Origin: Candidatus Yonathbacteria bacterium RIFCSPHIGHO2_01_FULL_51_10
GTDB taxonomy: Bacteria; Patescibacteriota; Minisyncoccia; Phycocordibacterales; UBA1539_B
Assembly (NCBI GenBank): GCA_001823505.1
Contig: MHUS01000044.1
Span: forward strand, 11,424 to 36,502
DNA length: 25,079 nucleotides
Direction: 5' to 3'
A model generated the notes under the pieces. That model had not been told where the DNA came from and did not search any database. It saw only the letters and a list, made by a program, of their open reading frames with translations. The translations under genes were made by a program, and so were the position numbers. This document shows, one piece after another, positions 7,801 to 13,496 of the stretch (positions within the stretch are counted from its first letter, which is position 1; each line of letters begins with the position of its first letter).

Positions 7801-7837
7801 GAAATATAGTCACGAATGTGTTACTTTGTTTTGCATT

Positions 7838-7914
7838 GCCGGGGTAGCTCAGTTGGTTAGAGCACATCACTCATAAAGATGAGGTCGGCAGTTCGATCCT
7901 GCCCCCCGGCACCA
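7838..7914 (+). tRNA. tRNA with CAU anticodon (elongator Met, or Ile2)
   Basis: Acceptor GCCGGGG/CCCCGGC, D arm GCTC-AGTTGGTTA-GAGC, anticodon CAT at 7872-7874, T arm GGCAG-TTCGATC-CTGCC, discriminator A7911 and an encoded CCA (7912-7914). The innermost anticodon-stem pair is A.A. No intron. Since another CAU tRNA here is the initiator, this is elongator Met or the lysidine-modified Ile tRNA; sequence alone does not decide. Confidence 0.9.
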
Positions 7915-7957
7915 TAAAAGTTATGTCTTTTTGCGGCGAATGGTAAATAATGGTTAG

Positions 7958-7963
7958 TATAAT
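7958..7963 (+). promoter_or_regulatory. -10 box TATAAT before the homing endonuclease gene
   Basis: A perfect TATAAT 27 nt before the GTG start at 7991. No good -35 at 16-18 bp. It would give the endonuclease gene its own transcript, also running into tRNA-Asp. Confidence 0.45.
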
Positions 7964-7990
7964 CACCTGTCACGTGCTAAAATTAAGTGC

Positions 7991-8689
7991 GTGCCAATCT
8001 ACAAAAGTGTAAATAAAGATTTCTTTAAGAAGTGGACGTCTGAGATGGCGTATGTTTTGGGGTTCTTTGCGGCAGATGGGTATATCACTGTAAACAAGCG
8101 CGGTGGACAGTTTTGGTGCATTCAGATCACTGACAAAAAATTACTGGAGCAGATCAGAGCTATTATTCAAGCGGAACACATCATCAGCGAACGGAAACGA
8201 GATGGCACAAGCATCCTCTATCGCTTGCAGATCGGAAGCATTGAAATGTGTAACGATCTGCGACGTCTTGGGTTTACACAAAAGAAGACAAAAAATCTCG
8301 CTATCCCGCTTGTCCCTAGGAAATATTTCTTTGATTTCGTTCGGGGGTACTTTGACGGAGATGGAAACGTCTGGTCCGGTCTCATTCATAAAGACAGAAA
8401 AGCCCCTAGCCTGACCTTACAGGTAATGTTCACCTCATGCTCGCTTGAGTTTTTGCGGCACCTGCATAAAGTGATTGGTTCCTTTGGAGTAGAGGGCGGT
8501 TCTATGTATGTGTCGAAAGGGAATTATTCACGACTTCAGTTCAGTGCCCGGGGAGCTTTGAAATTATACGATTTGATGTATAATCAACGCGGTCCTTCAA
8601 AGGGCAGCATGCTTTTTCTCGAAAGAAAGAAAAAGGTGTTTGAAAAATATGGGGCGTTGATGAATTGCGGTCGTAGCTCAACTGGTTAG
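7991..8689 (+). CDS. LAGLIDADG homing endonuclease, free-standing
   Basis: A 232-residue, two-motif LAGLIDADG endonuclease. Motif 1 is AYVLGFFAADG (20-30, acidic D29) and motif 2 FFDFVRGYFDGDG (113-125, acidic D124), so one chain should form both half-sites and cut an asymmetric target. The start is GTG; the next in-frame Met lies inside motif 1 and cannot be the start. Unusually, the gene is not inside an intron: it lies between the CAU tRNA and tRNA-Asp, and its last 23 bases are the first 23 of tRNA-Asp, with its TAG stop in the D loop. The tRNA-Asp intron just downstream lacks an ORF, so this enzyme may mobilise that intron in trans. Its target is inferred, not seen. Confidence 0.88.
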   Translation: MPIYKSVNKDFFKKWTSEMAYVLGFFAADGYITVNKRGGQFWCIQITDKKLLEQIRAIIQAEHIISERKRDGTSILYRLQIGSIEMCNDLRRLGFTQKKTKNLAIPLVPRKYFFDFVRGYFDGDGNVWSGLIHKDRKAPSLTLQVMFTSCSLEFLRHLHKVIGSFGVEGGSMYVSKGNYSRLQFSARGALKLYDLMYNQRGPSKGSMLFLERKKKVFEKYGALMNCGRSSTG

Positions 8690-8960
8690 AGCATCCGCCT
8701 GTAGACGTGCAGCTTTCTGTCCGAAAGGAAGATTGAAACTCTCCTGGATAACGGTGAAGGCTAAGTTTACCATTTGGTGAATATGCGAATACCGTGGGAA
8801 CCCTTTGCGCTCAAAAAAATAGCATTGGGGCGCCGTAGAGACTAGATACAGGGGTACCTAAAGATAGAAATGTCTATGGTAAAGATATAGTCCACGCCAT
8901 TATGAAAATAGTGGAAGTAGTGCACGCGGAAGGTTGCCGGTTCAAGTCCGGTCGACCGCG
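8667..8960 (+). tRNA. tRNA-Asp (GUC), split by a group I intron
   Basis: Exons 8667-8702 and 8923-8960. Joined: acceptor GCGGTCG/CGACCGC, D arm GCTC-AACTGGTTA-GAGC, anticodon stem TCCGC/GCGGA with loop CTGTCAC (anticodon GTC interrupted after U35), T arm GCCGG-TTCAAGT-CCGGT, discriminator G8960 as expected for Asp. No CCA is encoded. Its first 23 bases are also the end of the upstream endonuclease gene. Confidence 0.92.
8703..8922 (+). ncRNA. Group I intron in tRNA-Asp anticodon
   Basis: A 220-nt intron inserted between the second and third anticodon bases (GU|C). Exon CUGU pairs with GCAG (8709-8712) to form P1 with the U.G wobble at the splice site; the last base is G8922. The P7 strand GTAGAGACTAGA (8835-8846) and its partner ATAGTCC (8887-8893) match those of the tRNA-fMet intron, so the two share a class. 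No ORF inside. Confidence 0.9.
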
Positions 8961-8966
8961 CAAGAA

Positions 8967-8994
8967 CAAAAGCCCCGAAAGGGGCTTTTGTTTT
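8967..8994 (+). terminator. Rho-independent terminator of tRNA-Asp
   Basis: CAAAAGCCCC-GAAA-GGGGCTTTTG followed by TTTT; a perfect 10-bp stem with a GAAA tetraloop just behind the tRNA. Confidence 0.85.
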
Positions 8995-9258
8995 GCGGGA
9001 GAGAAGCGAATGAACTGATTCATTCGCGCCCGGACTAAAACAGCGGAATCATATTTTTGTAGCAACAAAAATAGATGAGCCGGTGCCCAGACCGAAGGTT
9101 TGCGACGGCGAACCGAGAGCGACCGGAATTTCGCGATTGGGATGAGCTAGAAATTGGAAGTCCTTTTAGGGGCCGCGGGGAAGATTCCGGTTTGTCCTGT
9201 AGCCAGCTTTGCTGTGGTACTGGGATCGACCCTGCCTGCCGGCAGGCGCACAATTGAG
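8995..9258. other. Structured non-coding segment behind tRNA-Asp
   Basis: About 260 bases with no credible gene. It can form GCGAATGA/TCATTCGC (9008-9029), ATTTTTGT/ACAAAAAT (around 9052-9071), and a distant pair ACCGGAAT/ATTCCGGT. It contains CTGGGATCGACC near 9220-9231, like the GGATCGAA motif of the elements behind tRNA-fMet and tRNA-Thr, and then a GC-rich palindrome (9234-9247). It may be a diverged member of the same element family, but I see no clean copy of the tRNA-Asp 3' end. Confidence 0.4.
9234..9247. repeat. GC-rich short palindrome
   Basis: GCCTGCCGGCAGGC is a perfect 14-bp palindrome. It resembles in form the palindromes at 10201-10216 and 11266-11281, which are nearly identical to each other. 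Confidence 0.45.
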
Positions 9259-9260
9259 AA

Positions 9261-9290
9261 AAAATGCCGAGCTTTTGCTCGGTATTTTTG
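9261..9290 (+). terminator. Rho-independent terminator
   Basis: AAAATGCCGAGC-TTTT-GCTCGGTATTTT with a T-rich tail. The A-rich upstream arm makes it potentially bidirectional. It closes the tRNA-Asp non-coding segment. Confidence 0.7.
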
Positions 9291-9317
9291 CTTGGAGATT
9301 TTTAAGCGCTAACCTGA

Positions 9318-9323
9318 TATACT
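9318..9323 (+). promoter_or_regulatory. Extended -10 TGATATACT
   Basis: The -10 TATACT ends 7 nt before the ATG at 9331, with an upstream TG (extended -10), implying a leaderless mRNA. Confidence 0.6.
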
Positions 9324-9330
9324 TTTACAT

Positions 9331-9756
9331 ATGAGCTACATAAAATTTATTAGGATCTTTCTTCTCATCTTGATTGTTATCGGCATAGGATTGTTAGCAA
9401 CTCAAAAAACATGGGTGCCGAAAGTTGTTGATGTTATCTTGAAAACTGAAAATAATCAGCAACAAATATCAATAATTTCAGATAGCAAAATAGAGACTCA
9501 AGATCCTACGAAAGATTGGAAAACATATACAAACACAAAATATGGATATGAATTTAAATATCCAGATAATGTAGGAATGGTTTCAGATTATGATTCTAGT
9601 TTCTTGGGTCCTCCGAATAACCCAAATGAGGATTTACTGCTGATTTCCGACAAAGAGGAATCATTTCATTTTCAGATCAATAAAGATAAAATTTCTGTAA
9701 TAAAAAAATCTGGTACTTCTGATCAAATCCTCTCCACTTTTAAATTTACGAAATAG
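9331..9756 (+). CDS. Small membrane-anchored exported protein, PsbP-like C-terminus
   Basis: A 141-residue protein with one N-terminal hydrophobic helix (about 8-25) that serves as an uncleaved anchor or signal, a polar linker, then WKTYTNTKYGYEFKYPDN (about 63-80). The W..Y.n..yGyeFkYP pattern is common in bacterial PsbP-like extracytoplasmic domains of unknown ligand. The gene is visibly more A+T-rich than its neighbours, suggesting recent acquisition or weak selection on composition. It ends 3 nt before queD, so the two are probably co-transcribed, though no functional link is apparent. Function unknown. Confidence 0.7.
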   Translation: MSYIKFIRIFLLILIVIGIGLLATQKTWVPKVVDVILKTENNQQQISIISDSKIETQDPTKDWKTYTNTKYGYEFKYPDNVGMVSDYDSSFLGPPNNPNEDLLLISDKEESFHFQINKDKISVIKKSGTSDQILSTFKFTK

Positions 9757-9759
9757 ACC

Positions 9760-10125
9760 ATGCGCACCACCATCACTAAATCATTCACCTTTGAGGCCGC
9801 GCACTTGTTACCGGATCATCCCGGCAAGTGTGCCAAACTCCACGGGCATTCATATCGGCTTGAGGTATCCGTGGAGGGCCCCGTTCAGACAACTGGTCCT
9901 GAAGCGGGAATGGTGATGGACTTCACGCGCTTGTCAGATGCCGTGGAGCGAGAGATCGTAAGCGTGTGGGATCATGTGTACCTCAACGACGTTGTGCCGT
10001 TCGTGCCCACGGCCGAACTCATCGCGCAAGAAGCATTTCGCCGTCTAGCGAACGCGGGTATTCCCGTCTCGCGCGTCGAGCTCTGGGAAACACCCAAGGC
10101 ACGAGCAGTGGTGGAGGAGGATTGA
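9760..10125 (+). CDS. queD: 6-carboxytetrahydropterin synthase family protein (QueD-like)
   Basis: A 121-residue member of the 6-pyruvoyl/6-carboxytetrahydropterin synthase family. QueD converts dihydroneopterin triphosphate to 6-carboxytetrahydropterin on the way to queuosine. Zinc ligands H15 (FEAAH), H28 and H30 (KLHGH) are present, as are the catalytic C24, the D71-H72 pair (WDHVYLND) and E110 (ELWET). Length matches the bacterial enzyme. It starts 3 nt after the preceding stop. No other queuosine gene is in the window; note that intact queuosine acts on GUN-anticodon tRNAs such as the tRNA-Asp nearby. A related pterin synthase is possible but the Cys spacing favours QueD. Confidence 0.88.
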   Translation: MRTTITKSFTFEAAHLLPDHPGKCAKLHGHSYRLEVSVEGPVQTTGPEAGMVMDFTRLSDAVEREIVSVWDHVYLNDVVPFVPTAELIAQEAFRRLANAGIPVSRVELWETPKARAVVEED

Positions 10126-10158
10126 TAAGAGAGCCGAAATGTACTATTATCCGTCTCG

Positions 10159-10180
10159 AGCCCTTTCAGGGCGTTCTTTT
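10159..10180 (+). terminator. Terminator after queD
   Basis: GCCCT-TTC-AGGGC followed by GTTCTTTT; a short stem with a T-rich tail 34 nt behind the queD stop. Confidence 0.6.
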
Positions 10181-10188
10181 GTACACAA

Positions 10189-10226
10189 GCCGTTGTAGCT
10201 TCCGCCAGCCGGCGGATTGGTAGGCT
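10189..10226 (+). repeat. tRNA-Thr(GGU) 5'-end fragment, copy 1, with inserted palindrome
   Basis: GCCGTTGTAGCT (10189-10200) is identical to the first 12 bases of the real tRNA-Thr(GGU) at 10388. It is then interrupted by TCCGCCAGCCGGCGGA (10201-10216), after which the D-arm-like TTGGTAGGCT continues. No anticodon or T arm follows. Confidence 0.7.
10201..10216. repeat. 16-bp palindrome inside a tRNA fragment
   Basis: TCCGCCAGCCGGCGGA; palindromic apart from one central position and 15/16 identical to the perfect palindrome inside prfB (11266-11281). The other tRNA fragment copies lack it at this place, so it looks inserted. Confidence 0.65.
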
Positions 10227-10239
10227 TAGAAGTACACAA

Positions 10240-10264
10240 GCCGTTGTGGCTGTCTTGGTAGGCT
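10240..10264 (+). repeat. tRNA-Thr(GGU) 5'-end fragment, copy 2
   Basis: GCCGTTGTGGCT followed by GTCTTGGTAGGCT: acceptor 5' strand plus an altered D-arm, one base different from the real tRNA in the first 12. The 50 nt behind it show no anticodon or T arm. Confidence 0.7.
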
Positions 10265-10314
10265 TGGAGATAGCATTAAGGTTTAGGGGGTTGTTAAGGT
10301 AAAAAGTAACACAA

Positions 10315-10339
10315 GCCGTTGTAGCTGTTTTGGTAGGCT
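10315..10339 (+). repeat. tRNA-Thr(GGU) 5'-end fragment, copy 3
   Basis: GCCGTTGTAGCT then GTTTTGGTAGGCT. It begins 75 nt after copy 2 and 73 nt before the real tRNA, i.e. about one tRNA length apart. The D-arm variant is the same as in the fragment upstream of tRNA-Thr(CGU). Confidence 0.75.
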
Positions 10340-10387
10340 GAGATGCAGAGTAAGGTTCATCCAGCGATTAAGACAAAAAGCAGATAA

Positions 10388-10460
10388 GCCGTTGTAGCTC
10401 AGTTGGTAGAGCACGTTCTTGGTAAGAACGAGGTCTCCGGTTCAATCCCGGACAACGGCT
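10388..10460 (+). tRNA. tRNA-Thr (GGU)
   Basis: Acceptor GCCGTTG/CAACGGC, D arm GCTC-AGTTGGTA-GAGC, anticodon stem CGTTC/GAACG with loop TTGGTAA (anticodon GGT), T arm TCCGG-TTCAATC-CCGGA, discriminator T10460. No CCA encoded. Three partial 5' copies lie upstream. Confidence 0.95.
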
Positions 10461-10489
10461 CAAGGATAGTTTGAAAGTAGAAAGTGTTT

Positions 10490-10540
10490 AAAGTTCATAA
10501 AGTAGACATCCTTTACGAACCTGAGAACTTTATGAACTTT
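10490..10540. repeat. 14-bp inverted repeat between the tRNA-Thr genes
   Basis: AAAGTTCATAAAGT (10490-10503) and its exact reverse complement (10527-10540) with a 23-nt loop. A+T-rich and without a T-tail; a weak terminator or a processing hairpin behind tRNA-Thr(GGU). Confidence 0.55.
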
Positions 10541-10552
10541 TGACTTCCGTGT

Positions 10553-10576
10553 GCCACCTTAGCTGTTTTGGTAGGC
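10553..10576 (+). repeat. tRNA-Thr(CGU) 5'-end fragment
   Basis: GCCACCTTAGCT (identical to the first 12 bases of the tRNA at 10627) then GTTTTGGTAGGC, the altered D-arm also seen in copy 3 before tRNA-Thr(GGU). It begins 74 nt before the real tRNA. No anticodon or T arm follows. Confidence 0.75.
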
Positions 10577-10626
10577 CCAGAAATGGACACCAAATCAGAA
10601 AAATGGTTTAAAAGAAAAAATAACAC

Positions 10627-10699
10627 GCCACCTTAGCTCAGTTGGTAGAGCATCTCACTCGTAACGAGAAGGTCCGCAGTTCGATTCTGCGAGGTGGCT
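10627..10699 (+). tRNA. tRNA-Thr (CGU)
   Basis: Acceptor GCCACCT/AGGTGGC, D arm GCTC-AGTTGGTA-GAGC, anticodon CGT at 10660-10662 in loop CTCGTAA, T arm CGCAG-TTCGATT-CTGCG, discriminator T10699. The innermost anticodon-stem pair is A.C. No CCA encoded. Confidence 0.93.
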
Positions 10700-10889
10700 C
10701 AATGTAGCGAAGCGGAATTGAGGCAGCTCAGCAAGGCAACTGCTTGCCTTGCGGCAGGATCGAAAGGCGCAGTCATATCCGGATGGCAATCGGGACAGAC
10801 GAGCCGGGGTCGAGAGTACTTGGTGCTCGCAGCCCCGTGGACGGGGCGAGAACACCTAGTAACTCGTGACCGATTCTGCGAGGTGGCTC
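10682..10889 (+). repeat. tRNA-3'-end duplication element after tRNA-Thr(CGU)
   Basis: CGATTCTGCGAGGTGGCTC, covering the tRNA from mid T loop to one base past its end (10682-10700), recurs exactly at 10871-10889, 189 bp later. Between them lies a 9-bp hairpin GCAAGGCAA (10731-10739), loop CTGC, TTGCCTTGC (10744-10752), then AGGATCGAAAGGC four nt behind the stem, and GACGAGCCGGGGTCGAG further on. Architecture and length match the element behind tRNA-fMet (193 bp), although most of the sequence differs. An open frame running through it into prfB is not a real N-terminal extension. Confidence 0.7.
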
Positions 10890-10912
10890 CAAAACGTAGA
10901 AAGTCGGTATGG

Positions 10913-10918
10913 TATACT
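10913..10918 (+). promoter_or_regulatory. Extended -10 TGGTATACT of prfB
   Basis: The -10 TATACT ends 9 nt before the ATG at 10928 and has the extended TG. It supports 10928 as the prfB start and a leader of only a few nt. Confidence 0.65.
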
Positions 10919-10927
10919 CCTTTTATC

Positions 10928-11821
10928 ATGGCGGAAATGACTGATCTCAAAGAACGGATCGCGGAGCTTGAGGCGCAGATGGCGCAGCCGACCTTCTGGA
11001 GCGACAAGCATAAAGCTCAGGCGACCATCAAAGAACTCCAAGAGCTCAAGGAGCGGCTCGAGGGCGGCAGTAAGTACGACCGTGGCAATGCCATCATCAC
11101 CATTTTCTCCGGTGCCGGCGGCGACGATGCCGAGGACTTCTCGCACATGCTCTACAACATGTACATGCGCTACATAGAAAAGCGCGGCTGGGGCTTGCGC
11201 ATTCTTCATCAGAATGAGAATGACCACGGCGGGTACCGCAACATCACCTTCGAGGTAGAAGGAAATCCGCCAGCTGGCGGAGCCTACGGCATACTCAAGA
11301 ACGAGTCGGGGGTACACCGCCTCGTGCGCATCTCGCCGTTCAACGCCAAGAAGCTTCGCCACACCTCATTCTCCATGGTGGAAGTGATCCCCAAGTTTGA
11401 AAAACAGGACGAGCTCGATATCCCCGAGAGCGACATGGAGGTGGACTTTGCGCGCTCCGGAGGGCCGGGTGGGCAGAACGTGAACAAGCGCGAGACGGCA
11501 GTGCGCATTGTGCACACTCCCACGGGGCTTTCGGTGCACGTGGACTCAGAGCGCTCCCAGCAGCAGAACCGCGAGAAGGCGGTGGAGATCCTCCGCGGCA
11601 AGCTCTATCGCCGCCTGGAGGAGGAGCGCCAGGCGAAGGAGCGGGGCATGTTCATCAGCAAAACGACCGACGTGGAATGGGGCAACCAGATCCGCTCATA
11701 CGTGCTCCACCCTTATAAAATGGTCAAAGATCACCGTACTGACGCGGAAACAAGCGATACGGAGGCGGTTCTTGAGGATGGCGATATTGACCTCTTTCTT
11801 GAAGCTGAAAAAAATGTATAA
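10928..11821 (+). CDS. prfB: Peptide chain release factor 2, short form
   Basis: RF2 reads UAA and UGA and triggers release of the finished protein. The codon-recognition motif SPF (136-138) identifies RF2 rather than RF1, and GGQ (181-183 in SGGPGGQNVNK) is the hydrolysis motif. The start 10928 follows a promoter; the upstream open frame runs through a tRNA repeat and is rejected. With 297 residues it is about 65-70 shorter than usual RF2, because most of helical domain 1 between the N-terminal coiled coil and FSGAGGDDAED is missing. Residues 113-118 (NPPAGG) are an insertion encoded by a 16-bp palindrome. There is no programmed frameshift. Its -10-like stop region overlaps the ftsE promoter. 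Confidence 0.93.
   Translation: MAEMTDLKERIAELEAQMAQPTFWSDKHKAQATIKELQELKERLEGGSKYDRGNAIITIFSGAGGDDAEDFSHMLYNMYMRYIEKRGWGLRILHQNENDHGGYRNITFEVEGNPPAGGAYGILKNESGVHRLVRISPFNAKKLRHTSFSMVEVIPKFEKQDELDIPESDMEVDFARSGGPGGQNVNKRETAVRIVHTPTGLSVHVDSERSQQQNREKAVEILRGKLYRRLEEERQAKERGMFISKTTDVEWGNQIRSYVLHPYKMVKDHRTDAETSDTEAVLEDGDIDLFLEAEKNV
11266..11281. repeat. 16-bp perfect palindrome in frame within prfB
   Basis: TCCGCCAGCTGGCGGA is self-complementary and encodes most of NPPAGG in a loop where other RF2 proteins have about one to two residues before AYG. It is 15/16 identical to 10201-10216. It looks like a short mobile palindrome tolerated in frame. Confidence 0.65.
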
Positions 11822-11822
11822 T
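11817..11822 (+). promoter_or_regulatory. -10 box TATAAT of ftsE
   Basis: TATAAT overlapping the prfB stop codon (TAA 11819-11821), 12 nt before the ftsE ATG. No SD sequence. Confidence 0.55.
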
Positions 11823-11834
11823 GCGTAGATACCC

Positions 11835-12521
11835 ATGATCTATTTTGATAAAGTTTCCAAGATCTACAACGGGACCGGCAAGACCGTCGCTCTTGAGGAT
11901 GTGAGCTTCGCGATCGAGCCCGGCGAATTCGTCTCCATTGTGGGGCAGTCGGGAGCGGGCAAGACCACACTCCTTAAAATGCTCCTCGCAGAAGAAGCGC
12001 CGACATCCGGATCTGTTTTTTTTGAGTCCACCAATATCAACGAACTTCGCGATGCGGAAAAGCCGCTCCTGCGCCGCCGCATTGGCACCGTCTTTCAGGA
12101 CTTCAAACTCCTCCCCAACAAAACTGCGTACGAGAACATCGCCTTTGCCATGGAGGTGGCCGGCCGTGCCGAGGAGGAGATCGCCGCAGACGTGCCGCAC
12201 GTGCTTGAGCTCGTTGATCTGGGCAACAAGATGTGGAACTTCCCTCACCAGCTCTCCGGCGGGGAGCGGCAGCGCGTGGCCATTGCCCGCGCCATTGTGA
12301 ACCAGCCGGACTTGATCATTGCCGATGAGCCGACAGGCAACCTCGACCCCGTGAACACCTATGAGATCGTGCAGATCTTTCGCAAGATCAACGACATGGG
12401 TACGACGGTCTTCCTCACCACCCACAACAAAGGGATCATTGACTCCATCAAGAAGCGCGTGATCACCCTTGAGCACGGACGGGTCTCTCGTGACGACAAA
12501 GCGGGGCAGTACGTGCTATAG
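11835..12521 (+). CDS. ftsE: Cell-division ATP-binding protein FtsE
   Basis: ABC-type ATPase that, with FtsX, controls peptidoglycan hydrolases at the septum from the inner face of the membrane. Walker A GQSGAGKTT (37-45, K43), Q-loop Q88, signature LSGGERQRVA (140-149), Walker B LIIADEP with E165, and switch His in TTHN. At 228 residues it has normal length. It is followed by ftsX 21 nt later, the conserved gene pair. The start is the first ATG after a TATAAT box; no competing start. Confidence 0.96.
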   Translation: MIYFDKVSKIYNGTGKTVALEDVSFAIEPGEFVSIVGQSGAGKTTLLKMLLAEEAPTSGSVFFESTNINELRDAEKPLLRRRIGTVFQDFKLLPNKTAYENIAFAMEVAGRAEEEIAADVPHVLELVDLGNKMWNFPHQLSGGERQRVAIARAIVNQPDLIIADEPTGNLDPVNTYEIVQIFRKINDMGTTVFLTTHNKGIIDSIKKRVITLEHGRVSRDDKAGQYVL

Positions 12522-12529
12522 GCATGTGA

Positions 12530-12535
12530 TATACT
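12530..12535 (+). promoter_or_regulatory. Extended -10 TGATATACT of ftsX
   Basis: The -10 TATACT ends 7 nt before the ftsX ATG, in the 21-nt gap after ftsE; a leaderless ftsX transcript may exist besides the ftsEX one. Confidence 0.55.
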
Positions 12536-12542
12536 CAATCGT

Positions 12543-13478
12543 ATGTTTTTTCTCACCACAAAACGAATTTGGAAAAGCGGCTTCGTGAACTTCTGGCGTA
12601 ATGGAGTCGTCTCGCTTTCCGCGGTGCTCGTGATGGTCATCGCGCTTTTTATGATCGGGTCCACCATCCTCCTCTCCGCGGCGCTCCATGACGGCCTCAC
12701 CCAACTCAAAGAAAAAGTAGACATCAATATTTACTTCACCGCTGACGCACAGGAAAGCGACATCCAGGCGTTCATTAAGAGCACGCAGACATTGCCGGAG
12801 GTGGCATCCGTTGAGTACGTGAACCGCGATCAGGCAAAGGAAGAGTTCATGAAGCGCCACCAGGACGACCAGCTACTCTTGCAGGCGCTTGATGAAGTGG
12901 GAGACAACCCGCTCCTTGCGTATGTGAACGTCAAAGCTCACGATCCATCGCAGTACAAGCTCATTTGCGATCAGGTCAGCCCCTCAGGAGACCTCTCTCC
13001 GGCAAAGGTGAGTATTATTCAGAACACCGGCGGATGCTCCGAGGAGCGCAACCAGCTTGCGATAGAGCGTCTCTCGCTCGTGATCGCCGGATTTCAGAAA
13101 TTCGGCTTGGCGGTCATTGTGATCCTCATCCTCATTGCGGCGCTCATTACCTTCAACACGATCCGTCTCGCCATCTATGATGCGCGTGAAGAGATCGCGG
13201 TCATGCGGCTTGTGGGAGCAGACAATCGCTACATCCGCGGGCCGTTCATTGCCGAGGGGATCCTCTATGGCATCATTGCGGGGATCATTACGATCGTGCT
13301 CTTCTATCCGCTCACTCTCTGGGTCAAGTCGAGCACGGCTGCCTTCTGGGGTGGGATCAATCTCTTTAGTTACTACCTCTCGAATTTTCTTGAAATGGTC
13401 TTGGTCATTTTGGGCGCCGGCATTGTGCTTGGCGCGGTGGCCAGCTACCTCGCCGTCAGACGGTATTTACGAATGTAA
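12543..13478 (+). CDS. ftsX: Cell-division membrane protein FtsX
   Basis: A 311-residue membrane partner of FtsE. Four helices are visible at about 22-46, 187-207, 236-258 and 283-305, with a large extracytoplasmic domain between the first two (about 50-180). That is the FtsX layout; this outside domain activates peptidoglycan hydrolases. The cytoplasmic segment IYDAREEIAVMRLVGA after helix 2 is the usual coupling helix for FtsE. Two Cys in the outer domain (C142, C165) could form a disulfide. Confidence 0.95.
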   Translation: MFFLTTKRIWKSGFVNFWRNGVVSLSAVLVMVIALFMIGSTILLSAALHDGLTQLKEKVDINIYFTADAQESDIQAFIKSTQTLPEVASVEYVNRDQAKEEFMKRHQDDQLLLQALDEVGDNPLLAYVNVKAHDPSQYKLICDQVSPSGDLSPAKVSIIQNTGGCSEERNQLAIERLSLVIAGFQKFGLAVIVILILIAALITFNTIRLAIYDAREEIAVMRLVGADNRYIRGPFIAEGILYGIIAGIITIVLFYPLTLWVKSSTAAFWGGINLFSYYLSNFLEMVLVILGAGIVLGAVASYLAVRRYLRM

Positions 13479-13496
13479 TCTTTTCACGCAGCCATC

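Noticed and set aside
7484..7802. Two overlapping plus-strand ORFs across the tRNA-fMet 3' end and repeat
   Set aside because: They run through tRNA, terminator hairpins and the repeat, and have no start signals or domain features.
8874..9068. Minus-strand ORF containing GRPDLNRQPSA
   Set aside because: Antisense of the tRNA-Asp 3' exon, the same type of artefact.
10694..10927. N-terminal extension of prfB by 78 codons
   Set aside because: It begins inside tRNA-Thr and crosses the tRNA-linked repeat and the prfB promoter; the RF2 coiled coil begins at 10928.
11724..12476. 250-residue minus-strand ORF opposite ftsE
   Set aside because: Mirror ORF of a high-GC coding gene with a clear product on the plus strand; the same applies to 13467-14528 opposite pyrG.
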